A stretch of 64,000 nucleotides of DNA from Cumulibacter soli (GTDB taxonomy: Bacteria; Actinomycetota; Actinomycetes; Mycobacteriales; Antricoccaceae): the NCBI RefSeq assembly GCF_004382795.1, contig NZ_SMSG01000005.1, positions 186,001-250,000 on the forward strand, in the 5' to 3' direction. Made by a program: the position numbers and the translations under genes. A model generated the notes under the pieces. That model did not search any database. It was not told the origin of the DNA and saw only the letters and a list, made by a program, of their open reading frames with translations. Numbering within the stretch: the first letter of the stretch is position 1; the number at the start of each line of letters is the position of its first letter. Below, in pieces: positions 8,662 through 17,044 of this stretch.

Positions 8662-9342
8662 ATGAAGCGAACCCTCCGAGGGACTGCTGCTGCGGCAATC
8701 GTTGCACTTCCCCTGCTACTGACCGCCTGCGGGAGCGATTCCGACAGCGCGGATACGAACGGCTCGTCTCAGGACACTTCGTCCGAGCAGGACTCGGACA
8801 TGGGCGAGGATTCCTCGGACGAGGCAATGCCCGAAGAGAATGGCGCCGATGAGGACGGTGCCGACGCGGCGAGTATGCCGTTCGGCCCCGGATGCGCAGC
8901 GGTCCCCGAGGATGGCGCGGGTTCCTTCGACGGTATGGCGGCCGATCCGGTCGCTACCGCAGCCAGCAATAATCCGGCCCTGTCCACTCTGGTGTCGGCA
9001 GTCCAGGCGGCTGACTTGGTTGACACGCTCAACTCGGCGGAGGACATCACCGTGTTCGCGCCGACCGACGACGCGTTCGGCGCGGTGCCGACGGAGACCT
9101 TGGACGCCGCGATGGCTGATCCGAGCGGACTGTTGACGACGGTGCTCACCAACCATGTGGTGGAGGGGCGCCTGGCTCCGGACCAGCTTGCCGGCGAACA
9201 CGAGACCCTCGGTGGCGGCACGATCACGGTGACTGGATCCGGCGAGGACTTCATGGTCGGTGAGGCGAGCGTCGTTTGCGGCAATGTGCAGACGGCGAAC
9301 GCGACGGTGTACATCATCGATCAAGTACTGCTTCCCGCGTAA
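8662..9342 (+). CDS. Fasciclin-domain (FAS1) lipoprotein, MPT70/MPT83-like
   Basis: ATG 8662 follows GAAAGG and gives a 226-residue lipoprotein with a clean signal peptide and a lipobox (LLTAC). An Asp/Ser/Glu-rich linker of about 50 residues precedes a single FAS1 domain of about 130 residues, recognisable by DPVATAASNNPALSTLVSAV, the ITVFAPTDDAF motif, LTNHVVEGRL and a C-terminal VYIIDQVLLP. FAS1 domains act in adhesion. In mycobacteria the homologues MPT70/MPT83 are the main targets of SigK, and here the gene sits 21 bp upstream of sigK, probably in one transcript. Confidence 0.9.
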   Translation: MKRTLRGTAAAAIVALPLLLTACGSDSDSADTNGSSQDTSSEQDSDMGEDSSDEAMPEENGADEDGADAASMPFGPGCAAVPEDGAGSFDGMAADPVATAASNNPALSTLVSAVQAADLVDTLNSAEDITVFAPTDDAFGAVPTETLDAAMADPSGLLTTVLTNHVVEGRLAPDQLAGEHETLGGGTITVTGSGEDFMVGEASVVCGNVQTANATVYIIDQVLLPA

Positions 9343-9363
9343 CGGCGTGCGAGCATCTACGTA

Positions 9364-9975
9364 ATGATCTTCGAACCAAGAGGCGAGCGGGCGGCGCACG
9401 ATAGCGCCGCGCGCCCGCCGGTCGGAGAAGAGGAATTGGCGCAGGAGTTACTGCGTCGATCCAGTCGCGGCGATGAGGCTGCATTTGCCGAACTGTACGA
9501 CCTGTTCGGCGCGCGAATCTTCGGGCTGATAGTGCGAGTAGTTCGAGACCGAGCTCAGTCCGAGGAGGTCACTCAGGAAGTGTTCCTGCAGGTATGGCGC
9601 AACGCTGCTCGGTATCGCTCGCAGAGCGGGTCCGCGACGTCCTGGATGCTGATGATGGCGCATCGGCGCGCGGTGGACCGAGTGCGTTCTGCCGAGTCGT
9701 CGAGGCGCCGCGATGATGAGTATGCCGTCGGCAGTGTCGATCGCGAGAGTGACCAGACCAGCGAGACGGTCGAGCGGACAATGGACGGCCAGCGCGTCGT
9801 ACGAGCCCTGGACACGCTGACGGAGGTGCAGCGCTCCGCAATCGAGTTGGCGTACTTCGGCGGGTACACACATAAAGAAGTTGCCGCTCTGCTGGATCTA
9901 CCGTTAGGTACGGCCAAGACGCGGATCCGCGACGGGCTTATACGGCTTAGAGACGCATTGGGGGTGGCGCGATGA
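9364..9975 (+). CDS. sigK: ECF RNA polymerase sigma factor SigK
   Basis: A 203-residue ECF sigma factor. Region 2 spans about residues 37-100 (AAFAELYDLFGARIFGL, then EEVTQEVFLQVWRNAARY and TSWMLMMAHRRAVDRVR). Region 4 spans about 145-198 (LDTLTEVQRSAIELAYFGGYTHKEVAALL and GTAKTRIRDGLIRLRDAL). The following overlapping gene encodes an RskA-type anti-sigma factor, which is the basis for the SigK name. Likely targets in this window are the genes preceded by the CAATCC-N16-CGAACT motif. Confidence 0.9.
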   Translation: MIFEPRGERAAHDSAARPPVGEEELAQELLRRSSRGDEAAFAELYDLFGARIFGLIVRVVRDRAQSEEVTQEVFLQVWRNAARYRSQSGSATSWMLMMAHRRAVDRVRSAESSRRRDDEYAVGSVDRESDQTSETVERTMDGQRVVRALDTLTEVQRSAIELAYFGGYTHKEVAALLDLPLGTAKTRIRDGLIRLRDALGVAR

Positions 9976-10835
9976 AGGACGACGATCGTCGCCTGAGCGG
10001 CGCGTACGCCGCCGACGCCGTAACCGACGAAGAGCGCGCGGCGCATGAGGAACTCATGCGGGAAGACCCCGAGCTTGCCGAGGAGACCGAATCGCTGGTC
10101 GATGCCGTATCCGAACTGAGCAAGATCAGCGAGCAATCGCCCCCCGCGTACCTTCGTGATGACGTGCTCAACGCGATCAAGTCTGTGCGTCCGTTGCCTC
10201 CGTTGGCCGATGACGAGACTCCGCAGCGCCCTGTTGATGAACAGGTTCAGAGTGTCGACCCGGAAACAGCTGCCGCGCCACGTGCGAGCGCTGGTCCACA
10301 GGACGTCCCCGATCCGAGCGAGGGAGTCGATCGGGGTGGGGCTGTCGATCCAAGCGAGGCCGCCGGAACCGTCGACCTCGGCCGCCGGCGCGCGCGTCGA
10401 CGGGGTGCGTGGATGGGCGCGATTGCTGCGGCCGCCGCGGCGCTCGTCGCGGTCGTGGTCATCCTCGGGCAGCGCGATGGCACTCCGACGAATCAGGCGG
10501 AGGCGGTAATCAGCGCCTCGGATGTCACCAGCCAGACAGCGAACGTCGACGACTGGACGGCGACACTGTATTTATCGCAGGTGCAAGAGAAGGCAGTTAT
10601 CTCGAGTGAGCAGATGCCCGACGCGCCGGAGGGTAAAGACTTCCAGGTGTGGCTCATGCACGACGATGAGGCGATTACGAGTGCTGGTGTCATGCCTCGC
10701 ACCCATGGCGAGGGGCAGGAGTACGTAGTCAACGGCGTTTCCGGCCAGGTCACCGCGATCGCGATCTCCGAGGAACCGGCCGGAGGGTCGCCGGGACCGA
10801 CTACCGACCCCTTCATCGTTGTCGACTTGGCATGA
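9972..10835 (+). CDS. rskA: Anti-sigma-K factor RskA
   Basis: A 287-residue single-span membrane regulator whose start overlaps the sigK stop by 4 bp, so the two are coupled. The N-terminal 75 residues form the cytoplasmic sigma-binding module (LSGAYAADAVTDEERAAHEELM). An acidic Pro-rich linker follows, then a membrane span at about 147-166 and an extracytoplasmic RskA domain (WTATLYLSQ, DFQVWLMHDD, and a C-terminal TDPFIVVDL). Release of SigK by regulated proteolysis is known for the family and is inferred here. Confidence 0.9.
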   Translation: MKDDDRRLSGAYAADAVTDEERAAHEELMREDPELAEETESLVDAVSELSKISEQSPPAYLRDDVLNAIKSVRPLPPLADDETPQRPVDEQVQSVDPETAAAPRASAGPQDVPDPSEGVDRGGAVDPSEAAGTVDLGRRRARRRGAWMGAIAAAAAALVAVVVILGQRDGTPTNQAEAVISASDVTSQTANVDDWTATLYLSQVQEKAVISSEQMPDAPEGKDFQVWLMHDDEAITSAGVMPRTHGEGQEYVVNGVSGQVTAIAISEEPAGGSPGPTTDPFIVVDLA

Positions 10836-11303
10836 CAAAGACGCGCAAACGATGACAAACGTGCCAGGGTCAGGTGGTCAGGTGTCTGGCCGTTCGGCAC
10901 GGCGGCACTGTTGCCAAGGGACCTTTCACGCTTGAGTGGAATGCGCCGACGTAATTAGGCGGTACCTTTTCCTTCCGCAACATTCGTTCGATTCACTTAC
11001 TGGTACCCCCCTTTTGGGGGTCAGTTTCACTAAATTGCGTAAAACCCGGTGTCGAGAAGCGTGAAACGCGGTGAACTATAGGCCTAGTTACATGGATTTC
11101 ACTTACGCGGCTGTGATCGGCCTCGGCGCGAACCCCTGAAGCCACCCACTTATGGGCTGCGTGAATAACGCGGTGCGGCGGTCAGAACGCGCGCCCTGAG
11201 CAGCCCGTAAGCGCCCTTGTAGCGCAACACGTTGGCCCTCGCCAACGATAGTTATCACGCGCGTGAGTCCACGTTCGTGACCGGGATTTGCAAGGAGAAG
11301 TTG
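10836..11303. other. 468-bp region upstream of the thioester adhesin
   Basis: No gene is supported. It holds the G/C palindrome at 11004-11023 followed by TAAATT at 11031, a plausible -10 box. The long distance to the adhesin start (about 270 bp from that box) implies a long leader or a second promoter; TATAGG at about 11078 is another possible -10. Confidence 0.45.
11004..11023. promoter_or_regulatory. G/C palindrome upstream of the thioester adhesin
   Basis: ACCCCCC (11005-11011), TTTT, GGGGGTCA (11016-11023). The right arm is identical to that of the two palindromes at 16762 and 16857; the left arm is imperfect (GTACCCC against TGACCCC). Interpreted as an operator shared by the surface-protein island. 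Confidence 0.5.
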
Positions 11304-13316
11304 ATGTTGCGTATTGGTCGATCGGATGTGGGGAGACGGGAGGTGCTCTACGCCCGGCGAGTAGGTACTTCGGTGCGGCGATGGCTTGCGGTCGCGTCCG
11401 CCGCTGTGCTCGCGTTTGCTGGCGTGCTGACCTCCTCGATGGCCGCCGGCGCCGACATAGAGGTCGGCGATGAGGTCTGGGTTGGTCATTCCTCGGCTAA
11501 TCAAGGTTACGGTGGCACCGCGCTCTTTCCCATCTACAGCCCGGTTCCGGACGATCTGAACAATCCGGGTGAGCCAGATCTGTGGGCCTACTGCATCGAG
11601 CACAACGTGGAGGCAGGTTGGGGCCGGGAAGGCGTGGTCCACGATGTAGCTGACTACCTTGGCGACAACAACTTCACGGACCCCGCTGTCCAGCAGATGG
11701 TGTACTGGGTGCTCGCACATAGCTACCCTGCAATGAGTCTTGAGGAGTTCGGTGCGGCAGCCGGGGTACCCGGCATCTCGGCCAATGATGCGATTGAGGC
11801 CACCCAGTATGCAATTTGGCGCTACACCGACCTCAGCTATGACGCGCCGTGGGCCTGGGAAACAGCTGACTCCGAAGCCGCGTATTGGTACTTGGTAAAC
11901 GGCGCCAACGCGAGCGGCGGTGGCCTGCAACTGGAGGATATTCAACCGACCGTCTCGATCACCGGACCGACTGAACCACAAGAAGAAGGCACCCTCGTCG
12001 GCCCGTTCACGGTGTCGACCAACCAGCCGAGCGCGAGTGTGCACGTCAACCCGACGTTTACCCTCGCGGACGCGAGCGGGGACCCGATTGACCCCAGCAA
12101 CGTCGTCGACGGCCAGCAGTTCTATCTCGACCTGCGCAGCTACGGCGCTGAGGGATCCGCATACCTCACCGCATCTGCATCAGGTTCGTCCTCGACGGGC
12201 AAGATTGTCAACATCGTTCCGGGTGTGGATGACGATCCGCACGCTCAGACGATCATCCTGGTCACCCCGCACACTACGACCGTTGACTCCTCGGTGACAG
12301 TCAGCTGGACGGGTAAGTCCAGCCCTGTCCTGAACCCGTCGATCGGCACGTCACTGGTTGACCAGGCTGATGGTGATCGGGTGTTGCCGGCTGAGGGTGG
12401 GACGGTTGTTGACACGGTCACCTATGAGCAGCTGCAGCCGAATACTGAGTACACGTTGACGGGTGAGTTGATGGATAAGGCGACCGGTGAGGGTACGGGT
12501 ATTACCGGTTCCACTACGTTCACGACCACTGGGTACTCAGGTTCGGTGGATGTTGAGTTCACGGTTCCGGTTGGGTTTGCCGGTAAGTCGTTGGTGGCCT
12601 TTGAGTATTTGACGTTGAACGGTGAGCAGGTGGCTTCGCATGAGGACATCGATGATCCGGCTCAGACGGTGACGGTTGAGGCTGAGGTTGTGTTGGTGCC
12701 GTCGATCGGTACGTCGTTGGTGGATCAGGCTGATGGTGATCGGGTGTTGCCGGCTGAGGGTGGGACGGTTGTTGACACGGTCTCCTATGAGCAGTTGCTT
12801 CCGGATACTGAGTACACGTTGACGGGTGAGTTGATGGATAAGGCGACCGGTGAGGGTACGGGTATCACTGGTTCGACGACGTTTACCAGTAGCGCTACCG
12901 GTGCGGGTTCGGTGGATGTTGAGTTCACGGTTCCGGTTGGGTTTGCCGGTAAGTCGTTGGTGGCCTTTGAGTATTTGACGTTGAACGGTGAGCAGGTGGC
13001 TTCGCATGAGGACATCGATGATCCGGCTCAGACGGTGACCGTTGAGGCCGAGGATGCGCCGACAACCCCCAACGAGACTGAGGCGCCGACCGATGGGGAC
13101 GGCGACTCCCCGAGCGATGGCTCTCCGAATGAAGGCCCGAGCGAAGGATCGCCGAACGATGGTTCGTCGGATGATGTAGTTCCTTCGGACGATGTTCCTT
13201 CGCCCGAACTCGCTCAGACTGGCTTCTCGCTCGCACCGATGCTGTCGGTTGCAGGCATACTGCTGGCCGCTGGACTCGGCGCGGCGTTCATCGGACACCG
13301 CACCCGAAACAGCTAA
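11304..13316 (+). CDS. Thioester-domain, VaFE-repeat surface adhesin with LAXTG sorting signal
   Basis: ATG 11304 has an AAGGAG site 6 bp upstream and gives 670 residues. A TTG at 11232 would only add a poor extension. Order: signal peptide to about Ala48; thioester domain with Cys97 (WAYCIEHN) and Gln168 (ATQYAIWRYTD), the pair that forms the internal Cys-Gln thioester used for covalent host or surface binding; a beta-sandwich linker; two near-identical VaFE domains (residues about 345-461 and 466-583), expected to contain isopeptide bonds; an acidic Ser/Asp/Glu stalk; and LAQTG at about 636-640 followed by a membrane span and a basic tail. LAXTG predicts class E sortase anchoring. The stop overlaps the convergent kinase gene by 4 bp. 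Confidence 0.88.
   Translation: MLRIGRSDVGRREVLYARRVGTSVRRWLAVASAAVLAFAGVLTSSMAAGADIEVGDEVWVGHSSANQGYGGTALFPIYSPVPDDLNNPGEPDLWAYCIEHNVEAGWGREGVVHDVADYLGDNNFTDPAVQQMVYWVLAHSYPAMSLEEFGAAAGVPGISANDAIEATQYAIWRYTDLSYDAPWAWETADSEAAYWYLVNGANASGGGLQLEDIQPTVSITGPTEPQEEGTLVGPFTVSTNQPSASVHVNPTFTLADASGDPIDPSNVVDGQQFYLDLRSYGAEGSAYLTASASGSSSTGKIVNIVPGVDDDPHAQTIILVTPHTTTVDSSVTVSWTGKSSPVLNPSIGTSLVDQADGDRVLPAEGGTVVDTVTYEQLQPNTEYTLTGELMDKATGEGTGITGSTTFTTTGYSGSVDVEFTVPVGFAGKSLVAFEYLTLNGEQVASHEDIDDPAQTVTVEAEVVLVPSIGTSLVDQADGDRVLPAEGGTVVDTVSYEQLLPDTEYTLTGELMDKATGEGTGITGSTTFTSSATGAGSVDVEFTVPVGFAGKSLVAFEYLTLNGEQVASHEDIDDPAQTVTVEAEDAPTTPNETEAPTDGDGDSPSDGSPNEGPSEGSPNDGSSDDVVPSDDVPSPELAQTGFSLAPMLSVAGILLAAGLGAAFIGHRTRNS
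12336..13052 (+). repeat. Two direct repeats encoding VaFE domains
   Basis: Units at 12336-12686 and 12699-13052 have a 363-bp period and are almost identical at nucleotide level apart from about 25 bp in the middle (codons after TTF) and their first codons. Within the units codons are G/T-rich (GGT, GTT, TTG, GAT), unlike the GC-ending codons on either side, which suggests recent duplication or import of the repeat. Confidence 0.85.
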
Positions 13317-15877
13317 ATAATAGCAATCGAGCGGCTCTGGTACTTGCCTCTGGGAGGTACCAGAGCCGCGCTGTTGTTCTTCGGAGCAGCGCCGCTACTG
13401 CCGGGGAACGCCGCGTCGTCCGCCGTGCGTAGCTGCGCTTGGGCGAGCCAGTGACTGCCACGAACGCCCCAATCGACCCGAATGCGATGCAACTCCGCAG
13501 GTTTACCGACCACGTCGGCAAGTGCTGCGGGCCCGACGAATGTGTAGTACGGATTCTGAGGCGTGCCGAACACGCCAATGACCAGACTCGAACCCCGGGG
13601 GCAACGCGCGACGGCGCCGAGCAGTAGTCGCCCCATCTCCACTGCGGCTCCGGCGTCCGGTACGTCGATGGCGCCGCCGCGCACGTTCACTTCGATATTC
13701 CGCGACCGCGCACGGGTGATGGCCGACGCGAGCCACGGCCCTATATGCACCAGGTCAGGATCGATCGTCAGCATCGCGCGTAGGTGCGCCTCGCTGATGC
13801 CACAACGTCTGCGTAGCGCGGGATTGCCGACATCAACGGTGCCGTCGGCAACCTGACGCAGCAGATCAGCGCTATCGCGGACCCCCGCCACGATCCAGCG
13901 TCGACGCGAGGCCATAACGGTGTTGCGTGTGGCGTTGGCGATCGCGAGTTCGACCGCCTCGTTGCGGGCCTGAGATTCGCGCCGGGTGATATCGGCGAGC
14001 GTCGGCAACATCACCAACCAGCATGCGAAGAGCGCGAGATGCGGACCGACGGCGACCACCGGCACGAGCGCCCATCCGCCATCAGAGGACAGCGCGAATA
14101 GCCCAGTTACGGCGGTCAAGGTGGTGAGCGTAATCCAGAGCCAGATCCGCGAATGGGCCATGACCAGCAGCACGACTAGCGGGGGAGCCAGCAAGATGCC
14201 GTACGCCGCGACGAGTGGTACCTCACCCGATTGAACAGCCGCGAAGGAGAGCGCGAATATCGCGGGTATGCCGATGCAATGGAGTGCTGAGGCCCACCAC
14301 GGCAACGCGAGACGATTCCGGCAGCACCGCCACGAAATACCGCACAGGACAACGCTTACGACGATCGCAAGCCAACTCAATGGAGCCTTCGCCCCGACAC
14401 CAAGAATCTGGGTGACGACCGCCGAGGCGAGGATGCACCCGGCCCAAGCCCAGCATCCGGATCGAAACACTGACGATACTGGCGCGGTTGGTGCCTGAGG
14501 GGGCACCGCCGCGTCTGGTTGTCCCGCCGATTCCAGTTCCCAGGACAGTGACACGCGGGTTCCTCGGCCCGGCGCTGACTCGATCGACGCCGCGACACCG
14601 ACTTCGTTGCATCGCTGCAAGATGGATGTCTTGATGCCACGAGCGTCGCACGCATCGGGATGAAACCCGATACCGCAATCGGACACAAGTACCTCGAGCA
14701 CTGGTCCGGACAGAGCTATTTCCAGTGAAACGCGATCGACACCCGCATGTTTCTCCGCATTGCGGATCGCTTCGTACACCGCGCCACAGATCGCGCGCAG
14801 GTGAGCCGGTGGCACGAGCGTTTCGAACCGTTTCAACGACTTCATCGACGGGGCGTCGACCTCGACGGCGAGTGGATACCGCGCCTCGATCAGCGCGCTC
14901 AGCGTATCTCGCTGTGGGTGGTCGGACTTGTTGGCATTGTCGGTGCGGATCTGACTTGCCGGCGCGTCTTCGAGTTCGTGGCGGTCTAGGTCGAGCACGC
15001 CATCGATGTCGCTGAGATCCTGCAGGCACCGGTCTCGAACCCAGGAGACATCGCGGGTCGCGATCCGACCGTTGGCGAGTGCGCCGAGAGTGTTGATCAA
15101 CGTATCGTGCAACAAGCGGTCGCCATCAGCGATCCCTCGGCCTGCCTGCTGGGCGACTCGCTCACGCACGCGGGCGCTCTCCTCGTGTTGTGCTGCCTCG
15201 TCGGCTGTTTCGGCTGCTCGGCGCATCGGCGCCACCACCAACTCGGCCACCCACGTGAGCGTGGCTGCGGAGACGAGGGCGACCACTCGAACCTCGTACG
15301 GCCAGCCCGGATGCAGTACGAGTTGCATTGCGATCGCAGCGACGGTGATGCTGAATCCAAGCAAGAGAGCCTGGCTGCGCGACATTATGAACGCCGGCGT
15401 TGCCGCGGTGACGCTGACCGTCCAGATCGCGCCGTACGCCAACGCGCTCGTGTGGTCGTTTGCGGCGGCGAGATCGAGGAATGCCGCTCCGTAATTCAGC
15501 GCAAGGAGCCATACGGCGGGCATGCGGCGGGCAATTCCGAACAGCGAACCGCCGACAACTGCTCCGTGCGCAACTACCACCGGAATGGTCCAGTGGCGGT
15601 CCGGCGACGCGAACACGGCGGCGACCATGACGAGATGCCACGCCGCGAGCCCACCGAGCGCCGCCTGGTTGAACGTGGCGCCCAGCATCTGGGTCATCCG
15701 TGCTCGATTCGGAACCAGCACGTCTTTTGTCCGCGCGAATAGAGGGATGCCAAAGGACTGTGGTTCTCGTGGGCGCTCACTCATAGTTCCGGCCGACATC
15801 CCCAGCGTTACCACACGAATATCTAATCTCATTACGTGAGGCCATGAAGCGGTGGGGTGGCCTGCTATATCGGTCAC
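13313..15877 (-). CDS. Two-module membrane sensor histidine kinase
   Basis: A protein of up to 854 residues; ATGs at 15799 and 15784 are alternative, perhaps better, starts. Module 1: several membrane spans (about 70-215), a coiled coil, a DesK-like phosphoacceptor box with His257 (RLLHDTLINTLGAL), and a HATPase domain with N-box Asn373 (RNAEKHAG), G1 box DCGIGF at 400-405 and G2 box GRGTRVS. Module 2: another set of about six spans (470-635), a coiled coil and a C-terminal domain that resembles a kinase core but lacks recognisable N and G boxes. The gene lies downstream of the LuxR-type response regulator in the same direction, so the two should form a two-component system. They are bracketed by the two surface-protein genes. 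Confidence 0.82.
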   Translation of the reverse strand: MTDIAGHPTASWPHVMRLDIRVVTLGMSAGTMSERPREPQSFGIPLFARTKDVLVPNRARMTQMLGATFNQAALGGLAAWHLVMVAAVFASPDRHWTIPVVVAHGAVVGGSLFGIARRMPAVWLLALNYGAAFLDLAAANDHTSALAYGAIWTVSVTAATPAFIMSRSQALLLGFSITVAAIAMQLVLHPGWPYEVRVVALVSAATLTWVAELVVAPMRRAAETADEAAQHEESARVRERVAQQAGRGIADGDRLLHDTLINTLGALANGRIATRDVSWVRDRCLQDLSDIDGVLDLDRHELEDAPASQIRTDNANKSDHPQRDTLSALIEARYPLAVEVDAPSMKSLKRFETLVPPAHLRAICGAVYEAIRNAEKHAGVDRVSLEIALSGPVLEVLVSDCGIGFHPDACDARGIKTSILQRCNEVGVAASIESAPGRGTRVSLSWELESAGQPDAAVPPQAPTAPVSSVFRSGCWAWAGCILASAVVTQILGVGAKAPLSWLAIVVSVVLCGISWRCCRNRLALPWWASALHCIGIPAIFALSFAAVQSGEVPLVAAYGILLAPPLVVLLVMAHSRIWLWITLTTLTAVTGLFALSSDGGWALVPVVAVGPHLALFACWLVMLPTLADITRRESQARNEAVELAIANATRNTVMASRRRWIVAGVRDSADLLRQVADGTVDVGNPALRRRCGISEAHLRAMLTIDPDLVHIGPWLASAITRARSRNIEVNVRGGAIDVPDAGAAVEMGRLLLGAVARCPRGSSLVIGVFGTPQNPYYTFVGPAALADVVGKPAELHRIRVDWGVRGSHWLAQAQLRTADDAAFPGSSGAAPKNNSAALVPPRGKYQSRSIAII
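13331..13369 (+). terminator. Terminator of the adhesin gene inside the kinase 3' coding end
   Basis: Perfect 13-bp arms GCGGCTCTGGTAC (13331-13343) and GTACCAGAGCCGC (13357-13369), 13-nt loop, then a T-rich stretch. It is 14 bp after the adhesin stop and at the same time encodes part of the last residues of the convergent kinase. Confidence 0.8.
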
Positions 15878-16001
15878 GGGGCGGCCGCGCTGATCTGCGG
15901 GTTAGCCGCGGTTCATGTCGAGAAAGTGATAGCACTGTTCCTGTCGAAAAACTCACGCTGGGTGCGTCTTTCAGAAGCGATGGTGACGCTCTGTACGGGG
16001 G

Positions 16002-16676
16002 TTATGACTCTGGGGTGACGATCGGTACGGGGATGTCAAGGTAGCCATCCTCGGCTGCTGCCCGGTGCAGTTCGATTCGGTTTCGGGACGGTCGGCCGAG
16101 TGCGGCATACTTCTCGCGTACGCGCTGAATGTACTTCTTGGCAGTGTTCTTTTGCACGCCAATAGACCTGGCGACTGTCTCAATGGAACAGCCTGACGCA
16201 TAGAGGATGAGCGCCCGCTCTTCCTGGTCGCTGAGGGTTGGCCGCTGCGCTCCGCGGGCGGTGACCGTGGCGAGTTCCGGTGTCATCCATACCTCACCGG
16301 CGAGTATTCGACGCAATGCATCTACGACGGTTGACTCGCTGTCGCGTTTGCCGATGATCCCATTCACACCTGCCAGGATCATCCTGCGAACCAGGGGCGG
16401 GGAGCTGAGTGCGGAGAGTACGACGACGAGGTACCCGTCTCTGACGAGTTGTCGAACGGTGTTGGGGTCGGCGCTGGGTTGATGGTCCACCAGAAGATCG
16501 AGCACGATGAGGTGCGGACGCGAACCCGGCGAGGACTTACCGAGCCAGGTCATGAAGTCGGGGAGTGTCTCGCCGCTGAATACGACCCGCATATCGGGTT
16601 GACCGGTGAGTAACTTCTCGGCGAATCTGCGCTGTAAGAGGTGGTCCTCGATGAGCGCGATTCGATGATGATGCAT
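16002..16676 (-). CDS. LuxR/NarL-type response regulator of the surface-protein island
   Basis: A 224-residue regulator. The receiver domain has the acidic pair Glu10-Asp11, phospho-acceptor Asp60 (IVLDLL), Ser88 and Lys110 (IIGKRD). The C-terminal LuxR helix-turn-helix spans about 147-205 (LSDQEERALILYASG, then ETVARSIGVQKNTAKKYIQRVREKY). It is transcribed before the two-module kinase with a 124-bp gap and divergently from the beta-helix surface protein. Palindromes of the TGACCCC/GGGGTCA type in its upstream region are the likely binding sites. Confidence 0.88.
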   Translation of the reverse strand: MHHHRIALIEDHLLQRRFAEKLLTGQPDMRVVFSGETLPDFMTWLGKSSPGSRPHLIVLDLLVDHQPSADPNTVRQLVRDGYLVVVLSALSSPPLVRRMILAGVNGIIGKRDSESTVVDALRRILAGEVWMTPELATVTARGAQRPTLSDQEERALILYASGCSIETVARSIGVQKNTAKKYIQRVREKYAALGRPSRNRIELHRAAAEDGYLDIPVPIVTPES

Positions 16677-16761
16677 ATCAACTTTTCCTATGCGACTCTG
16701 TCCGCAATATCGGCCCGATGTTACCCGCGTGATGACACGGTGAACGATGCGCTGTTCGAGA

Positions 16762-16781
16762 TGACCCCCGATTAGGGGTCA
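16762..16781. promoter_or_regulatory. Palindrome A, TGACCCC-N6-GGGGTCA, upstream of the response regulator
   Basis: Perfect 7-bp inverted repeat separated by CGATTA. It is 86 bp upstream of the response regulator start and on the regulator side of the divergent intergenic region. A LuxR-type dimer would fit a site of this size. Confidence 0.6.
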
Positions 16782-16856
16782 CGAATACGATGCGCGGATT
16801 GTTGACGCACCGGAGTCGCGATCCGGTCACCTAATGGGCGTCAATTAACTAGGAAC

Positions 16857-16875
16857 TGACCCCTCACGGGGGTCA
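16857..16875. promoter_or_regulatory. Palindrome B, TGACCCC-N5-GGGGTCA, upstream of the beta-helix surface protein
   Basis: Perfect 7-bp inverted repeat separated by TCACG, 169 bp before ATG 17045. TATTCA about 13 bp downstream may be a -10 box, which would place the palindrome over the -35 region as for an activator. Confidence 0.6.
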
Positions 16876-17044
16876 TCCACCCTTCCCCTATTCACGAAGC
16901 CCTCACTCGCCCCTAACGTCACTGGTGCCCTCGCGCCGGGCGTCATGTTCGCGATGCGCGGTGAGGCGCCCCACGGGTCCGGGAAACCTCCCGTTGTCAC
17001 GAATTACCACTCCAGCCAACTGGTGGATCACGCCAGGGAAGGAC

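Larger units (their letters stand above)
16677..17044. other. Divergent regulatory region between response regulator and surface protein
   Basis: 368 bp without a supported gene. It carries palindromes A and B about 75 bp apart and must contain both divergent promoters. Confidence 0.6.
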
